Assembly: GCA_023053575.1 (NCBI GenBank)
Contig: JAKZAP010000008.1
Location: forward strand, 7,272,715-7,336,714
Length of the DNA: 64,000 nucleotides
Reading direction: 5' to 3'
Source of the DNA: Branchinecta lynchi
Lineage: Eukaryota; Arthropoda; Branchiopoda; Anostraca; Branchinectidae
Of this stretch, positions 28,301-32,142 are shown piece after piece. Both the position numbers and the translations under genes were made by a program. Below the pieces are notes generated by a model that searched no databases, was not told where the DNA came from, and saw only the letters and a program-made list of their open reading frames with translations. The stretch's first letter is position 1. Every line of letters begins with the position of its first letter.

Positions 28301-28388
28301 TCTCTGACTGAAGTTCAGTCAAGGTCGCTTGAGTTCTCTCTTCCCTGAGTTGCATGGCATCTAGCTTATAACGTGCCAACTCAAGTTC
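1233..28388 (-). CDS. CFAP58: CFAP58-like cilia/flagella coiled-coil protein (nine exons, partial gene)
   Basis: This entry is the span of a spliced gene; the exons are listed separately. All nine exons have AG and GT borders and their phases agree at every junction, giving 620 contiguous codons with no stop. The product is almost wholly heptad coiled coil. It tracks vertebrate CFAP58 in order and spacing. The first exon matches the EIEKAWKMVD/NIRDLL part. The long exon contains RERDSL followed by QTSV, where CFAP58 has RERDIL and QTDLV. The last exon carries ERLRCSALE, P, VH and LE, like the ERTRCRALEEE..NPLNVHRWRKLE part. CFAP58 is needed for axoneme and sperm flagellum assembly and works with other coiled-coil axonemal proteins. 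About 100 N-terminal residues and the C-terminal exons are missing from the model. Every intron is loaded with repeats. The paralog CCDC146 is the main alternative. Confidence 0.82.
1396..2650 (-). other. Intron sequence without recognisable gene
   Basis: I see no exon, TIR or tandem structure here. The open frame at 1489-1797 on the minus strand has no family features and no plausible splice context. The stretch is AT-rich with several poly-A and poly-T runs. Confidence 0.5.
2655..3800. repeat. Tandem array, about 148-bp unit, interrupted by a palindrome
   Basis: Units begin near 2655, 2803, 2950, 3097 and 3246, and resume at about 3619. Each contains ATCGAATTCTGCATGC, then TTTTGTCGTGCCTCGGTAATCC, a T-run, GTCGACTCGTCAGCACATC and GAAAGAGAATCCTGCAAAC. 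Neighbouring units differ at only a few bases, so amplification is recent. The array generates overlapping repetitive open frames on both strands that are not genes. Degenerate copies of the same unit continue at 3760-3850 and 4130-4260. Confidence 0.9.
3268..3592. repeat. Near-perfect long palindrome (foldback) inserted in the 148-bp array
   Basis: Arms of about 138 bp (roughly 3268-3405 and 3453-3592) are inverse copies that differ at only a few positions. They are separated by a loop of about 50 bp that itself contains short inverted GTAATGATTAC pieces. The arms carry the dispersed motif GACGAGGACCCTTGCCAAGA, also seen at 27830, 50390 and 57830. The insertion splits a tandem unit after ATCGAATTCTGC. 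Confidence 0.9.
3840..4125 (+). mobile_element. Retroposon 3' end with short-repeat tail
   Basis: This non-coding stretch contains a 19-base T-run and ends in AATAAAATAAGTATCCTATCCTATAC. The ending looks like the 3' end of a 5'-truncated LINE copy with a simple-repeat tail. It carries no protein sequence, so the family cannot be assigned. Confidence 0.45.
4126..4714. repeat. Decayed repeat region with a 228-bp direct duplication
   Basis: Two copies of a roughly 60-bp piece (GACAACTTATCACACATTG and its variant, followed by GGCTGCATCTTTGA and CAACACAAC) lie at about 4305 and 4533. The stretch in front resembles degenerate 148-bp units (GTCAGGCTCGGTAA, GTCGGCACATC). I do not support any gene here. 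Confidence 0.55.
4715..5477 (+). mobile_element. Family E element, copy 1 (left-truncated)
   Basis: It contains GGTCTTGTCTTCGCCAGATC near the left, about four diverged monomers with CCGGTTTCGGCCGAATTCC-like cores, and the right terminal domain. That domain has CCCCTCCCCCACCCCTAAATG, ATCTCATTCCCTTCGAGAG, GATGTCATAGGTATCC and the closing palindrome TTTTGGGATCCCAAAA. No protein is encoded. Confidence 0.85.
5838..6010 (-). CDS. CFAP58: CFAP58-like exon (57 codons plus 2 nt)
   Basis: The acceptor TTTATTTCTAG precedes GTG ATT AGA GAA in phase 0, and the donor GTAGGC follows in phase 2. The product is coiled coil beginning VIREKEVLQKN and ending QLELETASL. Its first half is tandemly duplicated just upstream in transcript sense (see 6137-6355). 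Confidence 0.85.
5925..6355 (-). repeat. Tandem duplication of a half exon plus its acceptor and intron flank
   Basis: About 212 bp are repeated: 5925-6136 and 6137-6355. The unit contains the first half of the CFAP58 exon at 5838-6010, the acceptor and about 120 bp of intron. The outer copy keeps a CTAG acceptor and an open frame (REKEVLHKN), but it has no donor after the exon half, so it should be a dead pseudo-exon. Confidence 0.85.
6356..7539 (-). other. Intron sequence, no gene seen
   Basis: Overlapping open frames around 6845-7101 cross a poly-C run and have no family features. No TIRs or tandem units were noticed apart from the poly-C tract at 7030-7044. Confidence 0.5.
7540..7718 (-). 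CDS. CFAP58: CFAP58-like exon (59 codons)
   Basis: The acceptor TATGCTTTTAG leads into AA, which with C from the previous exon makes CAA (Gln). The donor GTAATT follows GAG in phase 0. It encodes a highly charged coiled coil (IECVRRDFESF ... ELKKQNILITE). Confidence 0.85.
7923..8090 (+). pseudogene. LINE reverse-transcriptase C-terminal remnant
   Basis: A 55-codon frame reads SLSAELSDRLENVQKRALRI, then ILGDHNISYEEAL, LDVPKLTERRNTL and stop. This is the typical C-terminal end of CR1/Jockey-type LINE ORF2 (IQKRALRII...YE.AL..L..L..RR). It is 5'-truncated and lies in a CFAP58 intron on the opposite strand. Confidence 0.8.
8091..8471. other. LINE 3' flank and unassigned intron sequence
   Basis: AT-rich sequence follows the LINE remnant, including TTTTTAATTTTACACAAAAATAC, probably its 3' untranslated region. 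No gene was found. The stretch ends at the transposon's candidate target duplication. Confidence 0.4.
8478..8516 (+). repeat. Left terminal inverted repeat of the transposon
   Basis: TCGCCGGTGGACAGGCAGAA followed by CCGCGTAACTCAATTTTTGT is inverse to the right end at 11734-11772. One extra C at 8477 lies between the shared ATAAT and the repeat. Confidence 0.9.
8832..8960 (-). pseudogene. Frameshifted C-terminal tail of the transposase
   Basis: In a second frame this stretch reads IFHQEYKSLKSTKKK, then a glutamate-rich tail (EPDEDEEEPHEEENENV) and stop. It overlaps the end of the main frame just after LKLCSTGAIPG. The join looks like a single small indel, so this copy probably makes a protein with a wrong last few residues. 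Confidence 0.65.
8915..11068 (-). CDS. Transposase-like protein with DUF7869-type RNase-H fold
   Basis: The 717-codon frame has two possible starts; Met12 (MRPTKRR) is the likelier one. Residues 27-62 are acidic and serine-rich, and 70-82 are basic. A cysteine pair (C212, C215) precedes ISEDQRQNVFQHYW, the usual N-terminal module of this family. C406 and C409 form a second pair. The putative catalytic core has D458 (GSFDLERVL), D536 (FCDCCSGQN) and D579/D586 in SGHTYMPVDS.H..ID, the three-acid layout of DDE integrases. DUF7869-type proteins are widespread in invertebrate genomes with little experimental work. Here the gene sits between clear TIRs, which points to a transposase. The frame ends early: the natural-looking acidic C-terminus is in another frame (see 8832-8960). 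Confidence 0.82.
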   Translation of the reverse strand: MYFFLVVHTSTMRPTKRRVTIKEAASYMESDSEGQLEDLSEIDDSDEFVPGDDSSDDAEWQGHNPTKEEVANKQTKRQRKSSITMCLVSNQRLDTTEAETSSAERELSPERAAVDASVAENTSDDAGSANDGIDLTPIPEVGDDSANNTLNSIDSTEERCVQEKRPKSKSVRVLKKEAKLMGKTYEKHFKRGEFQKERKLQPNPCFGERKRCLWCKTISEDQRQNVFQHYWKISSPDRKKDWICNYVTVSPVKQLTTEEEVSRRKHTLIYMYPHQDGETVKVCKQFFLKSLDLSDHFVTDNVVKAEFRTAKSDERGRHQPVNRTPDTVMKIAKDWIKGLPVMSSHYSRKESNKMYLPSELKNKSFLFSLYRADCVKKGLGTLQKKSFERLLSTYDIAFHRPKKDKCTKCELSKSKELTTEEKIDLADHIIEKDATYQKHSRDREKAKEDSSFLCGSFDLERVLTTPYGESMLLYYARKYAVYNLTVYEQVTRDGYCYVWQEKDGLRGCNEICSCLYKWLQDVDKRGDIKKISLFCDCCSGQNRNRPMISMLFFFLQSSKNVEEIEMNFLLSGHTYMPVDSIHSAIDSNLKNVLIHAPSQWYTVITTARHNPRPYNVIQMTYPDFHDWKDKSVPILKKVKIPTSKLRWVRVKKGSSQIEYHCGFSSSQVKTERLEWSKKLPNRCYKSELPISEEKLKDLLKLCSTGAIPGSSIRNTSP
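11734..11772 (-). repeat. Right terminal inverted repeat of the transposon
   Basis: It is the inverse of the left end (…CTGCCTGTCCACCGGCGA) and is immediately followed by ATAAT, the candidate target duplication. Confidence 0.9.
11773..12033 (-). other. Short AT-rich stretch between transposon and exon
   Basis: It contains repeated GTATCGATATTCGATA pieces (11791-11842), also present once left of the transposon at 8421-8441. The repeat therefore existed at the target before insertion. No gene. Confidence 0.55.
12034..12142 (-). CDS. CFAP58: CFAP58-like exon (36 codons plus 1 nt)
   Basis: The acceptor TTTAATTGCAG is followed by GAG AGG GCA in phase 0, and the donor GTAAGT follows in phase 1. 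It encodes ERAEHAEDENKKLTHLVDQY and a lysine-rich end, a plain coiled coil. Confidence 0.85.
12280..13790 (-). pseudogene. Decayed RTE-like LINE, reverse-transcriptase region
   Basis: On the minus strand, broken frames read through a whole RT domain. In order: ISEDGVTAELIN, CDYRPISLTSHQ, GEYQAGFRPGRSTIDQIF, DFRQAFHLIW, GVLQGCILSPHLFNLF, LAYADDTDHLSK (YADD intact, then an in-frame stop), KKTKIMVMSR, LYGCETWTL and LRWLGHVKRMD. This is the usual C-terminal half of RTE-type or related endonuclease-RT LINEs. Several stops and frame changes make it dead. It lies inside the CFAP58 intron between 12142 and 14373, in the same orientation as the gene. The endonuclease part is missing. Confidence 0.85.
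13791..14372 (-). other. Intron sequence, one weak exon-like piece
   Basis: A segment at about 14210-14292 has acceptor- and donor-like borders and an open frame (VTDDRARVVADW). Its phase does not fit the neighbouring CFAP58 exons, which already join cleanly. I therefore treat it as chance. Confidence 0.4.
14373..14866 (-). CDS. CFAP58: CFAP58-like long exon (164 codons plus 2 nt)
   Basis: The acceptor CATACTTTTAG is followed by GA, which completes GGA with the previous exon, and the donor GTAAGT follows AGG in phase 0. It encodes KAEDERTALDQQLNTLERDL, then TVDALGRERDSLIKHIKTLQ, QTSVNVV and a long coiled coil ending DYIKAR. The RERD.L.K...QT..V signature matches CFAP58 best of all segments here. 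Confidence 0.9.
14867..15682 (-). other. Intron with SINE-like element
   Basis: Apart from the tRNA-like sequence at 15134-15205 I see no feature. The AT-rich end (15475-15560) has CAACAACAACAAAAATC, perhaps a retroposon tail. Confidence 0.5.
15134..15310 (+). mobile_element. tRNA-derived SINE or tRNA pseudogene
   Basis: The stretch has a pol III A-box-like TGGTTCAGTTGGTTGG and, 35 bp later, a B-box-like GGGTTCAATCCC. CCTTGGT at the start can pair with CCCGAGG at about 15200 (six of seven pairs, one G-T). The D and anticodon arms do not fold well, so it is not a functional tRNA. A non-tRNA body of unknown length follows. Confidence 0.55.
15683..15876 (-). CDS. CFAP58: CFAP58-like exon (64 codons plus 2 nt)
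   Basis: The acceptor GTCTATTCCAG is followed by one base completing AAA (Lys). The donor GTAAGC follows one base of the next Gly codon. It encodes LQSISSDCDILRDAYKSVEH and a coiled coil ending LDALKKEC. A downstream AG (CTGCAG) is available but would break the frame. Confidence 0.85.
15877..16370 (-). other. Intron sequence, no feature seen
   Basis: AT-rich, with unremarkable small open frames. I found no repeats beyond short homopolymers. Confidence 0.5.
16371..18560 (+). mobile_element. Family R2 element, copy 1 (about 2.2 kb)
   Basis: It opens with a hairpin (GGCCCTTGAGCTTACTCAAG, then TGCCATATA) and TCTGTCCGTCAGTCGGTCTG. Internal units follow, carrying CTTCCAGATAAGCTAGGACG, ATGAAACTTGGCAGGCATAT, GATCCGACCATCTGG, long G-runs and ACGGGTGATCGGATCTTAAT. 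It closes with CAAGTGCCATATGAGCTCGT followed by AGCTCTTG. The many small proline-rich frames are by-products of the poly-G/C tracts. Other copies lie at 55137, 57955 and 63133. Confidence 0.85.
18561..18850 (+). mobile_element. LINE 3' end with (ATTC)n tail
   Basis: It shares AATCTGGTCACGAACAATAA..., AAGATTTGTTTGATCTTG and GATGGGCAACAAAACAG with the LINE copy at 46470-46620. It ends in TTCATTCATTCACTC. No coding part remains. Confidence 0.7.
19081..19304 (-). CDS. CFAP58: CFAP58-like exon (74 codons plus 2 nt)
   Basis: The acceptor GATTTTTTCTAG precedes GAA GCG GTG in phase 0, and the donor GTAAGC follows in phase 2. It encodes EAVHENKLLRSTKKTTDSKI and a coiled coil ending LEILLTK. Confidence 0.85.
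19400..20092. repeat. Foldback (inverted repeat) arms left of and within the LINE start
   Basis: About 185 bp at 19411-19600 (TTCGTTTTCGTCGTTCGTTC, CTATAAGCGTTTTC) recur inverted at 19905-20092 with roughly 75-80% identity by eye. A third, diverged direct copy begins at about 19640. The inverted copy supplies the first ~50 codons of the LINE open frame, so those codons are probably not native LINE sequence. Confidence 0.8.
19700..19853 (+). repeat. Outer inverted-repeat arm flanking the LINE (left)
   Basis: The stretch ending GTTTACAAGTTAATTT pairs with 23040-23160 over more than 110 bp (for example TTAATATTTACAACAGCAGC versus GCTGTTGCAAATATTAA). The LINE therefore sits in the loop of an older foldback element. 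Confidence 0.8.
19947..21368 (+). CDS. Non-LTR retrotransposon ORF2, endonuclease half
   Basis: The 473-codon frame carries an apurinic-type endonuclease: NILVCNARSLNKKTDELEVI near the start, SECSDITDESARINGY, RRGGGVGLYFRNDL, VIAVDFNQTN and QNSDHFIIFW (the late D-H pair). A lysine- and arginine-rich linker follows and leads toward the RT. It nicks target DNA for target-primed reverse transcription. The first ~50 codons lie in a foldback repeat, and the native start is probably after 20093. The frame ends at 21366-21368, where the protein continues in another frame (21352 onward), so one small indel separates the domains. The CR1/L2-like group fits best. Confidence 0.88.
   Translation: MKRQFNRTKKTLILGSPTLFTKDVIMKTLIVRRRLERRTELRKRTQLIRQSCRIEVRCFPARELPHVLNPWYVEPAVVSDCDHPPILRPELFVAKHKLPNILVCNARSLNKKTDELEVIVKQYNASIVIISECSDITDESARINGYTSHFNTRRDRGLNRRGGGVGLYFRNDLPSKLLSEPSDSGHEILWTECKPPRLSKRFSCLIVASVYYPESARNRKELIEHIQFFVDKMLRRYASPAFVIAVDFNQTNKQWVSSVLDLRQAVTIPTDQSGSTLDLIFTNLTDFYHAPQSLGPLQNSDHFIIFWEASSAIPKPKRIKTTVRPLTQDSISTFGRWIGNYDFEGICSEQDINVKVNKLNTLLQEKFQTCFPTKVITVSDTDKPWITSKLKDLIKIRCRLHSAGDTVASNKLRNYMVKLNRRAQKQYVRDKITPLLTSNPHKWHSSVKKLTGKATPRDLRLLKEDAYHLDISY
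21352..22917 (+). CDS. Non-LTR retrotransposon ORF2, reverse-transcriptase half
   Basis: The 521-codon frame begins in the overlap with the endonuclease frame (TSATEVNSYFARICT). RT blocks in order: LRPISITRNLSKVAETFIYR, LDPYQYGCLKGSSTT, LLLVDYRKAFDLIRH, CGAPQGTKLAALLFL, the catalytic FKYVDDLSV, TSLQINEGKTKIL, and the C-terminal IVEYACPVWGP, IQKRAAKVIL and PSLYDRRFSLICKFGQFLL. There is no second break up to the stop at 22917. It copies its own RNA at the nicked target. Apart from the frameshift the copy looks recent. Confidence 0.92.
   Translation: MTSATEVNSYFARICTTFPSVTSSDIESLIADAEIDDVGEVSEDAVYKELQKLKKYCASYPGEIPVQLLREFAIFLAKPLSSIINPCFLQQVFPSAWKRAYVRVIPKVKCPKSCDQLRPISITRNLSKVAETFIYRELMSQVSGSLDPYQYGCLKGSSTTVYLVRMYHLIVEWLDRGSAIIDLLLVDYRKAFDLIRHSIAMTNLRTMGARKHILLLMIDFLRARYQCVYSLFPGDTDSEWTELTCGAPQGTKLAALLFLAVINFVLSGFDERFKYVDDLSVLLKYIIEKSEAVPQFCEETFSNFKDQCATTSLQINEGKTKILRFNPLKRDFVCPPPPYPSVSSAVILGVTFSVDRSFSLQVDTIVRKANCAMRTLTLMRRFGFSVSQIKLAYLTYIRPIVEYACPVWGPQVNNTGYLSDQPESIQKRAAKVILCEAFIDYESALSTLQLPSLYDRRFSLICKFGQFLLRSDKHRAILPPVMPNRVDTRSKSKEKLVPPTTRTNRFSNTFVPYYTSVFNKC
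22918..23041 (+). mobile_element. 3' UTR and tail of the LINE
   Basis: A short 3' UTR ends in repeats of TGATTCTGATTCTGAAAA (23010-23040). A microsatellite tail instead of poly-A is usual for CR1/L2-type LINEs. The foldback arm resumes immediately afterwards. Confidence 0.8.
23040..23160 (-). repeat. Outer inverted-repeat arm flanking the LINE (right)
   Basis: It is the inverse of 19700-19853, from AATTAAACTTGTAAACTAAG to ACGTTTTCGCATC, and it marks the other side of the split foldback element. Confidence 0.8.
23161..23737. other. Intron sequence, no gene seen
   Basis: AT-rich towards the end (23560-23690). Minus-strand frames at 23152-23558 have no family features. Confidence 0.5.
23738..25172 (+). 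mobile_element. Family E element, copy 2 (longest clean copy)
   Basis: It begins AACAAGACCAAAGGTTTCGA followed by TGGGATCCCAAAAAT. It has a unique left domain and then at least seven monomers of about 137 bp, each with AAATCGAACATCTAATCAAC, TTTCCGGTTTGGGCCGGATT and GAAAATAGTTTTCACCATCG. It finishes with the right domain (GGACGGACAGACGGACGGAC) and TTTTGGGATCCCAAAAA. There is no coding capacity. Confidence 0.9.
25173..25335. mobile_element. 163-bp hAT-like MITE with GGGTTAC repeats
   Basis: The termini CAGGGTTGGTCACCA and TGGTGACCAACCCTG are perfect inverses. A second inverted pair, CCAGGGTGTACGA, lies inside. The middle is made of short TTGGGTTACTT/CATTGGGTTACA repeats. CAGGG...CCCTG ends are common in hAT MITEs. 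It abuts family E copy 2 and lies 92 bp from a CFAP58 exon. Confidence 0.75.
25427..25601 (-). CDS. CFAP58: CFAP58-like exon (58 codons plus 1 nt)
   Basis: The acceptor CCTTTCTTTTAG is followed by one base completing TCC (Ser), and the donor GTTAGT follows GAT in phase 0. It encodes LKDLLGLKSTFEAARQELAE, EEHLETLKLDLVEVQ and LQKDMD. This corresponds to the vertebrate segment that begins with RDLL. Confidence 0.85.
25631..25991. mobile_element. MITE-like inverted-repeat element (about 360 bp)
   Basis: The left end ACGTTTACACGATGGGTATTT and the right end AAATACCCACCGTGTAAATG are near-inverse. A further inner inverted pair surrounds CCCCGGGTATTTTGC and CCCGGGGATTTGC. No open frame. I could not fix the target duplication. 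Confidence 0.7.
25992..26527. other. Intron sequence with a G-run
   Basis: I see no gene. A poly-G tract lies at 26442-26459 next to GGGATTTACCGACAGGC. Confidence 0.45.
26528..27413 (+). mobile_element. Family E element, copy 3
   Basis: It begins AACAAGACCAAAGGTTCCGG and ends TTTTGGGATCCCAAAAATT, with about five diverged monomers (CCGGTTTTTGCCGGAT). The right terminal domain is mostly deleted: monomer sequence jumps at about 27378 to CCACTTACGTTTTGGGATCC. Confidence 0.85.
27414..28239. other. Repeat-rich intron: simple repeats and a dispersed-motif copy
   Basis: Positions 27420-27545 repeat a loose GATTTTTMAGAAAAA unit. G- and C-runs lie at 27601-27630, 27907-27925, 28160-28175 and 28200-28214. 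At 27828-27905 there is a plus-sense copy of the dispersed motif GAGGACCCTTGCCAAGAAG...GAAATATAGG...CAACTGACGTATCG. No gene. Confidence 0.6.
28240..28388 (-). CDS. CFAP58: CFAP58-like exon, first one found (49 codons plus 2 nt)
   Basis: The acceptor TATTTGTAG precedes GAA CTT GAG in phase 0, and the donor GTAAGT follows in phase 2. It encodes ELELARYKLDAMQLREERTQ, LQSETAKLRNIVDQQEALAR and DEGL. It matches the region about 100 residues into vertebrate CFAP58. The upstream exon should end in phase 0 and encode a KCREL-like segment; I did not find it. Confidence 0.82.
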
Positions 28389-28842
28389 CTACAAATACAT
28401 AAAAAAAAAAAAAAAAAAAAAACGCGTGCTGGTCCTGCGTATCTGTCACAGGGAAATCTCCTGGAAGCAACGCTGTTGACAACTGAGACACTATACATCA
28501 GACCATGGCTTAGGTATAGGCACCTGAGAAAACACCTATATCCCATAAATCCCAACATGTCCCATCTTGTTCAGCGTGAACACACTTTACAAAGTCTTCT
28601 GACGTTTTTTTTTACCGTTTATATTGCAGAGCGGACTGCGAGGTTAGGGCTGCCATTTGCTTGTCCTCCACCAACCTTGAATAACAGATTAAACAAAGAT
28701 CAGCTGAGAAGGGAGGAAGTCTAAAAAGCAGAGGTTTTTTCGTCTACACTTGCCACTATACGATGAATGGCTTTTCGAACTGTCATGAGAAGTTTTTAAC
28801 TACCGTAATATTACCTCTTAGTCGAAAAACTAAGGTTTTTAA
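28389..28842. other. No gene supported
   Basis: A 20-base A-run lies at 28404-28423. The plus-strand frame at 28476-28724 has no recognised motifs, and no CFAP58 N-terminal exon was found on the minus strand. Confidence 0.45.
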
Positions 28843-29002
28843 AGTGCGAACACACAATCAGGATTTCTGGCCGGATTTCCTGCACTTTCATCATCAAGTT
28901 AACAAAATTTCAACTTTTCCATATGGAAGTGACGATGGTGCCAAAAATCCGAACCAGGAATTCGAGTCCGGGGGCTCCCAATCCTGATCGTGTGTTCGCA
29001 CT
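28843..29002. mobile_element. 160-bp MITE, family AGTGCGAACACAC
   Basis: The ends AGTGCGAACACACAATCAGG and CCTGATCGTGTGTTCGCACT are inverse with one mismatch. The interior includes CATATGGAAGTGACGATGG. A second copy, inverted and split by a retroposon, lies at 36589-36948. Confidence 0.88.
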
Positions 29003-29433
29003 ATTAGTGGAGTGTTCCTTGTAACAATCTTGCGAGCGCTGTAGCAGCTTTGCGCTTTCGGTTTTCACATTTTTTGTGGAGCCCATAACTTGTGAACCAG
29101 TGCAGGTATCATGTTCAACCTTTGTACACTTGTAGGTACTGGGGTCTAGTTGGGCCTTTTGGCGGCCCATCCACAACACCATCCCGGTTCAGGGGCAAAT
29201 GGGCCCAGATTGTCCAGTGAATGATGTTCATAGCTTGACCAGAACAGGACGTAGGACGATGAAATTCCTTTGTACTTCTTAGACCCTACGGCTGGGAAAT
29301 TACTTTTAAAGCTGCACCTCCCCCACCCACCCAGTTCATGGGCAACCTGGCTCAGATTGAACAAGAGTAAAGTTCGTGACCAATGACAGAAATAACAGGT
29401 ATCAAGATGAAACTTGGTAGGCTAGTGAGCCCT
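29003..29433 (+). repeat. Family R3 repeat, left part (split by family E)
   Basis: It carries TAGTGGAGTGTTCCTTG, CTTGTGAACCAGTGCAGG, GGGCAAATGGGCCCAGATTG and AAGTTCGTGACCAATGACAG, all matched at 42005-42590. The sequence resumes after a 2.3-kb family E insertion at about 31722. Confidence 0.75.
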
Positions 29434-31722
29434 CTTTTTGGGATCCCCAAACGTAAGTGTAGGGATACCTATGACATCGCAAAAGTTGTCCGTTCGTCCG
29501 TCTGTCCCTTTGTCTGTAAGCACGATAACTCTCGAAGGGAATGAGATATTTTTATGAAACTTGGTGCGAGTATTATTTGGGTCAAGAGTAAGGTCGAGTT
29601 CATAGATGGGATTTGTAGCCCCATGTTTAGGAGTGGGGGAGGGGGTTTAAATTAAGTGGCAAGCAAAATCTTTTTAAATAGCTAATGTGATAGTTGATTA
29701 TAGGGTAAGAAGACAGGCTGAACACGGTCGAAGCCATTTTAGCGCCGGACAAGTAGTTCGCCTGGAATCCGGCCAAAACCGGAAAGTTTATTACAAGTTA
29801 AAGTTTTATTTGAACTTGATTAGATGTTTGATTTATAGGTAACAAGAACAAAGGTGTCGATGGGATCCCAAAAATCTAAGATTTGATCCAGACAATTCGG
29901 TCTTGCCTTCGCCAGGCTAATCATAGAAAACCGAGTTCAGATATTCTATCTACCTATCTATACCTCTATAAGCCATTTCTATTTTGACGATATTGACCGA
30001 AACTTCCTGCTTTACTACTGCCAAATTTGCGGTTTCGCCCGAATTCCGAGCGAACTACTAGTCCAGCAGAAAAAGAAAATTCAGAAACAAAAACGGGCGT
30101 ATCTCCTTATCCCTATAAAGAAATCTAATCAACTTTAAATAAAATTTTGACTTAAAAAAAAATGCGGGTACAACCAGATTCCGGACTAAATATATGTCCG
30201 GGTAAAAAATGATCATTATATACAGACTCAGCGTCTCTTCTTACCCCTAAATATATCATCTAATCAACTTCAGATAAAGCTTTTACTTTTAACATATTTT
30301 CCGGTTTTGGCCGGATTACAGGCGAACTAGTTGTCCGGCGAGAAAATGGTTTTCACCATCGGGTTCAGCATGTCTTCTTACCCATAAATCAAAGATTTAA
30401 TCAACTTCAAATGAAACTGTTACTTTTAACCAACTTTCCGGTTTTGGCCGGATTCCGGACGAACTGCTTGTCCGGCGACAAAATCATATTCACCATCACG
30501 CTCAGCATGTCTTCTTACCCCTAAGTCAAACATTTAATCAACTTCAAATGAAACTTTTACTTTTAACCAACTTTCCGGTTTTTGCCGGATTCCGGACGAA
30601 CTACTCGTCCAGCGAGAAAATGGTTTTCACCAGCGTGCTCATCATGTCTTCTTACCCCTAAATCAAACATTTAATCAACTTCAAATGAAACTTACTTTTA
30701 ACAAACTTTCCGGTTTTTGCCGGATTCCGGACGAACTACTTGTCCGGCGAGAAAATGATTGTCACCATCGTGCTCAGCATGTCTTCTTACTCCATAATCG
30801 ACTATCGCATTAGCTGTTTAAAAATATTTTGTTTGTCCCTTAAATTGAACCCCCTCCACCACCCCCAAATATAGTGCTACAGATCCCATCTACGAACTCG
30901 ACCTTACCCTTGACCCAAACAATCCTCATACCAAGTTTCATCAAAATATCTCATTCCCTTCGAGAGTTATCGTGCTTACAGACAGACGGACGGACAGGCA
31001 ACTTTTGCGATGTCATGGGTATCCCTCCACTTACGTTTTGGGATCCCAAAAAGACATGCTGAAGACGATAATGAAAACCATTTTGTCGCCGGAGAAGTAG
31101 CTCGTCTGGAATCCAGCCAAAATCGGAAAATTTGTTAAAAGCGAAACTTTTATTTGAAGTTGATTAGTTGTTCGACTTGCTGAACACGATTATTAAAACC
31201 ATTTCCTCGCGGGACAAGTAACTCGCCCGGAATCCGGCCGAATCCGGAAAACTTGTTAAGAGCAAAGGCCTTATTTGTAGTTGATTAGATTCCAAGTTAG
31301 GGGTAAGAAGAGATGCTGAATCCGTACATGACAATCGTTTTTTACCCGGACGCATACTTCGCCCGGAATCCGGCTGAAACCGGAAAAGTTGTCACGAGTT
31401 AAAGTTTTATTTGAAGTTGATTAGATGTTCGATATAGGCGTAAGGAGATACGATGAATTCGTTTTTGAGCTTTGTTATTTTGTTGGATAAGTAGTTCCTG
31501 AATTTGGCGGAAACTGGAAATCTGGCAGAAGTAAGCTAAGGCAGGAAGTTTCGATCAGTTTCTTCAAAACCAATATTACTTATAGGGGTAAACAAACATG
31601 CTGAATCCATACTTGGTTTTCTCAGATGATTAGCTATTTGGCCTCTGGAGAAGACAGGACCCAATTGTCTGGATGAGATATTACATTTTTGGGATCCCAT
31701 CGAAACCTTTGGTCTTGTTGCT
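29434..31722 (-). mobile_element. Family E element, copy 4, interrupted by copy 5
   Basis: The left part, 29434-29841, has TTTTTGGGATCCCCAAACGT, AAGTTGTCCGTTCGTCCGTC and one monomer. The rest, 31051-31722, resumes with ACATGCTGAAGACGA and ends CCCATCGAAACCTTTGGTCT followed by TGTT. The join, GGTAA|GACATGCTGAA, restores the monomer junction seen in other copies. Confidence 0.85.
29842..31050 (+). mobile_element. Family E element, copy 5, nested in copy 4
   Basis: It is a complete copy in the opposite orientation: AACAAGAACAAAGGTGTCGA at the left, about six monomers, the right domain with GACAGACGGACGGACAGGC, then TTTTGGGATCCCAAAAAG. It sits inside a monomer of copy 4. Confidence 0.85.
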
Positions 31723-31838
31723 TTAGGGGGGCTCATGGGCAAGTGGGTCTAAATTGCTCATGAGTTAAGTTTCTGACCCGTGACTGAGCTGTACACTTGA
31801 GGATATATGGGTGTAGATACGCATTTTGATGGGTCCCC
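31723..31838 (+). repeat. Family R3 repeat, continued
   Basis: GGGCTCATGGGCAAGTGGGT followed by TTAAGTTTCTGACCCGTGAC continues the R3 sequence interrupted at 29433. Another R3 piece lies at 32143-32225, on the other side of a MITE. Confidence 0.7.
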
Positions 31839-32142
31839 CCGATGAAAAATTTATGTCAAAATGGTACTATGAAGTAGTACGAAAAAGTAGCATGGAGTAC
31901 TAACTGATGCTACTACATGCTTATACTTCAAGGCTAACGTGTTACTGCATACTACTATATGCTACTATTAGCAAGACTGGATGCTACTATGGCAAGACAG
32001 GATGCTCCTGGATACTACTACTTAAGATTGGACCAGTCTGAGGCACATTAAATGATAGTATTCTTTTCTATTACATAGTATTACATGCAACTTGTTCGTA
32101 CTACTACCATACTACTACGCAGGCTACAAATTTTTCATCGGG
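31839..32142. mobile_element. MITE with TACTA-rich interior (about 304 bp)
   Basis: The termini CCCGATGAAAAATTTATG and CTACAAATTTTTCATCGGG are inverse. The interior is dominated by TACTACTA/TAGTAGTA-like words (GTAGTACGAAAAAGTAGCAT), giving many alternative small hairpins. It is inserted in R3. Confidence 0.8.
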
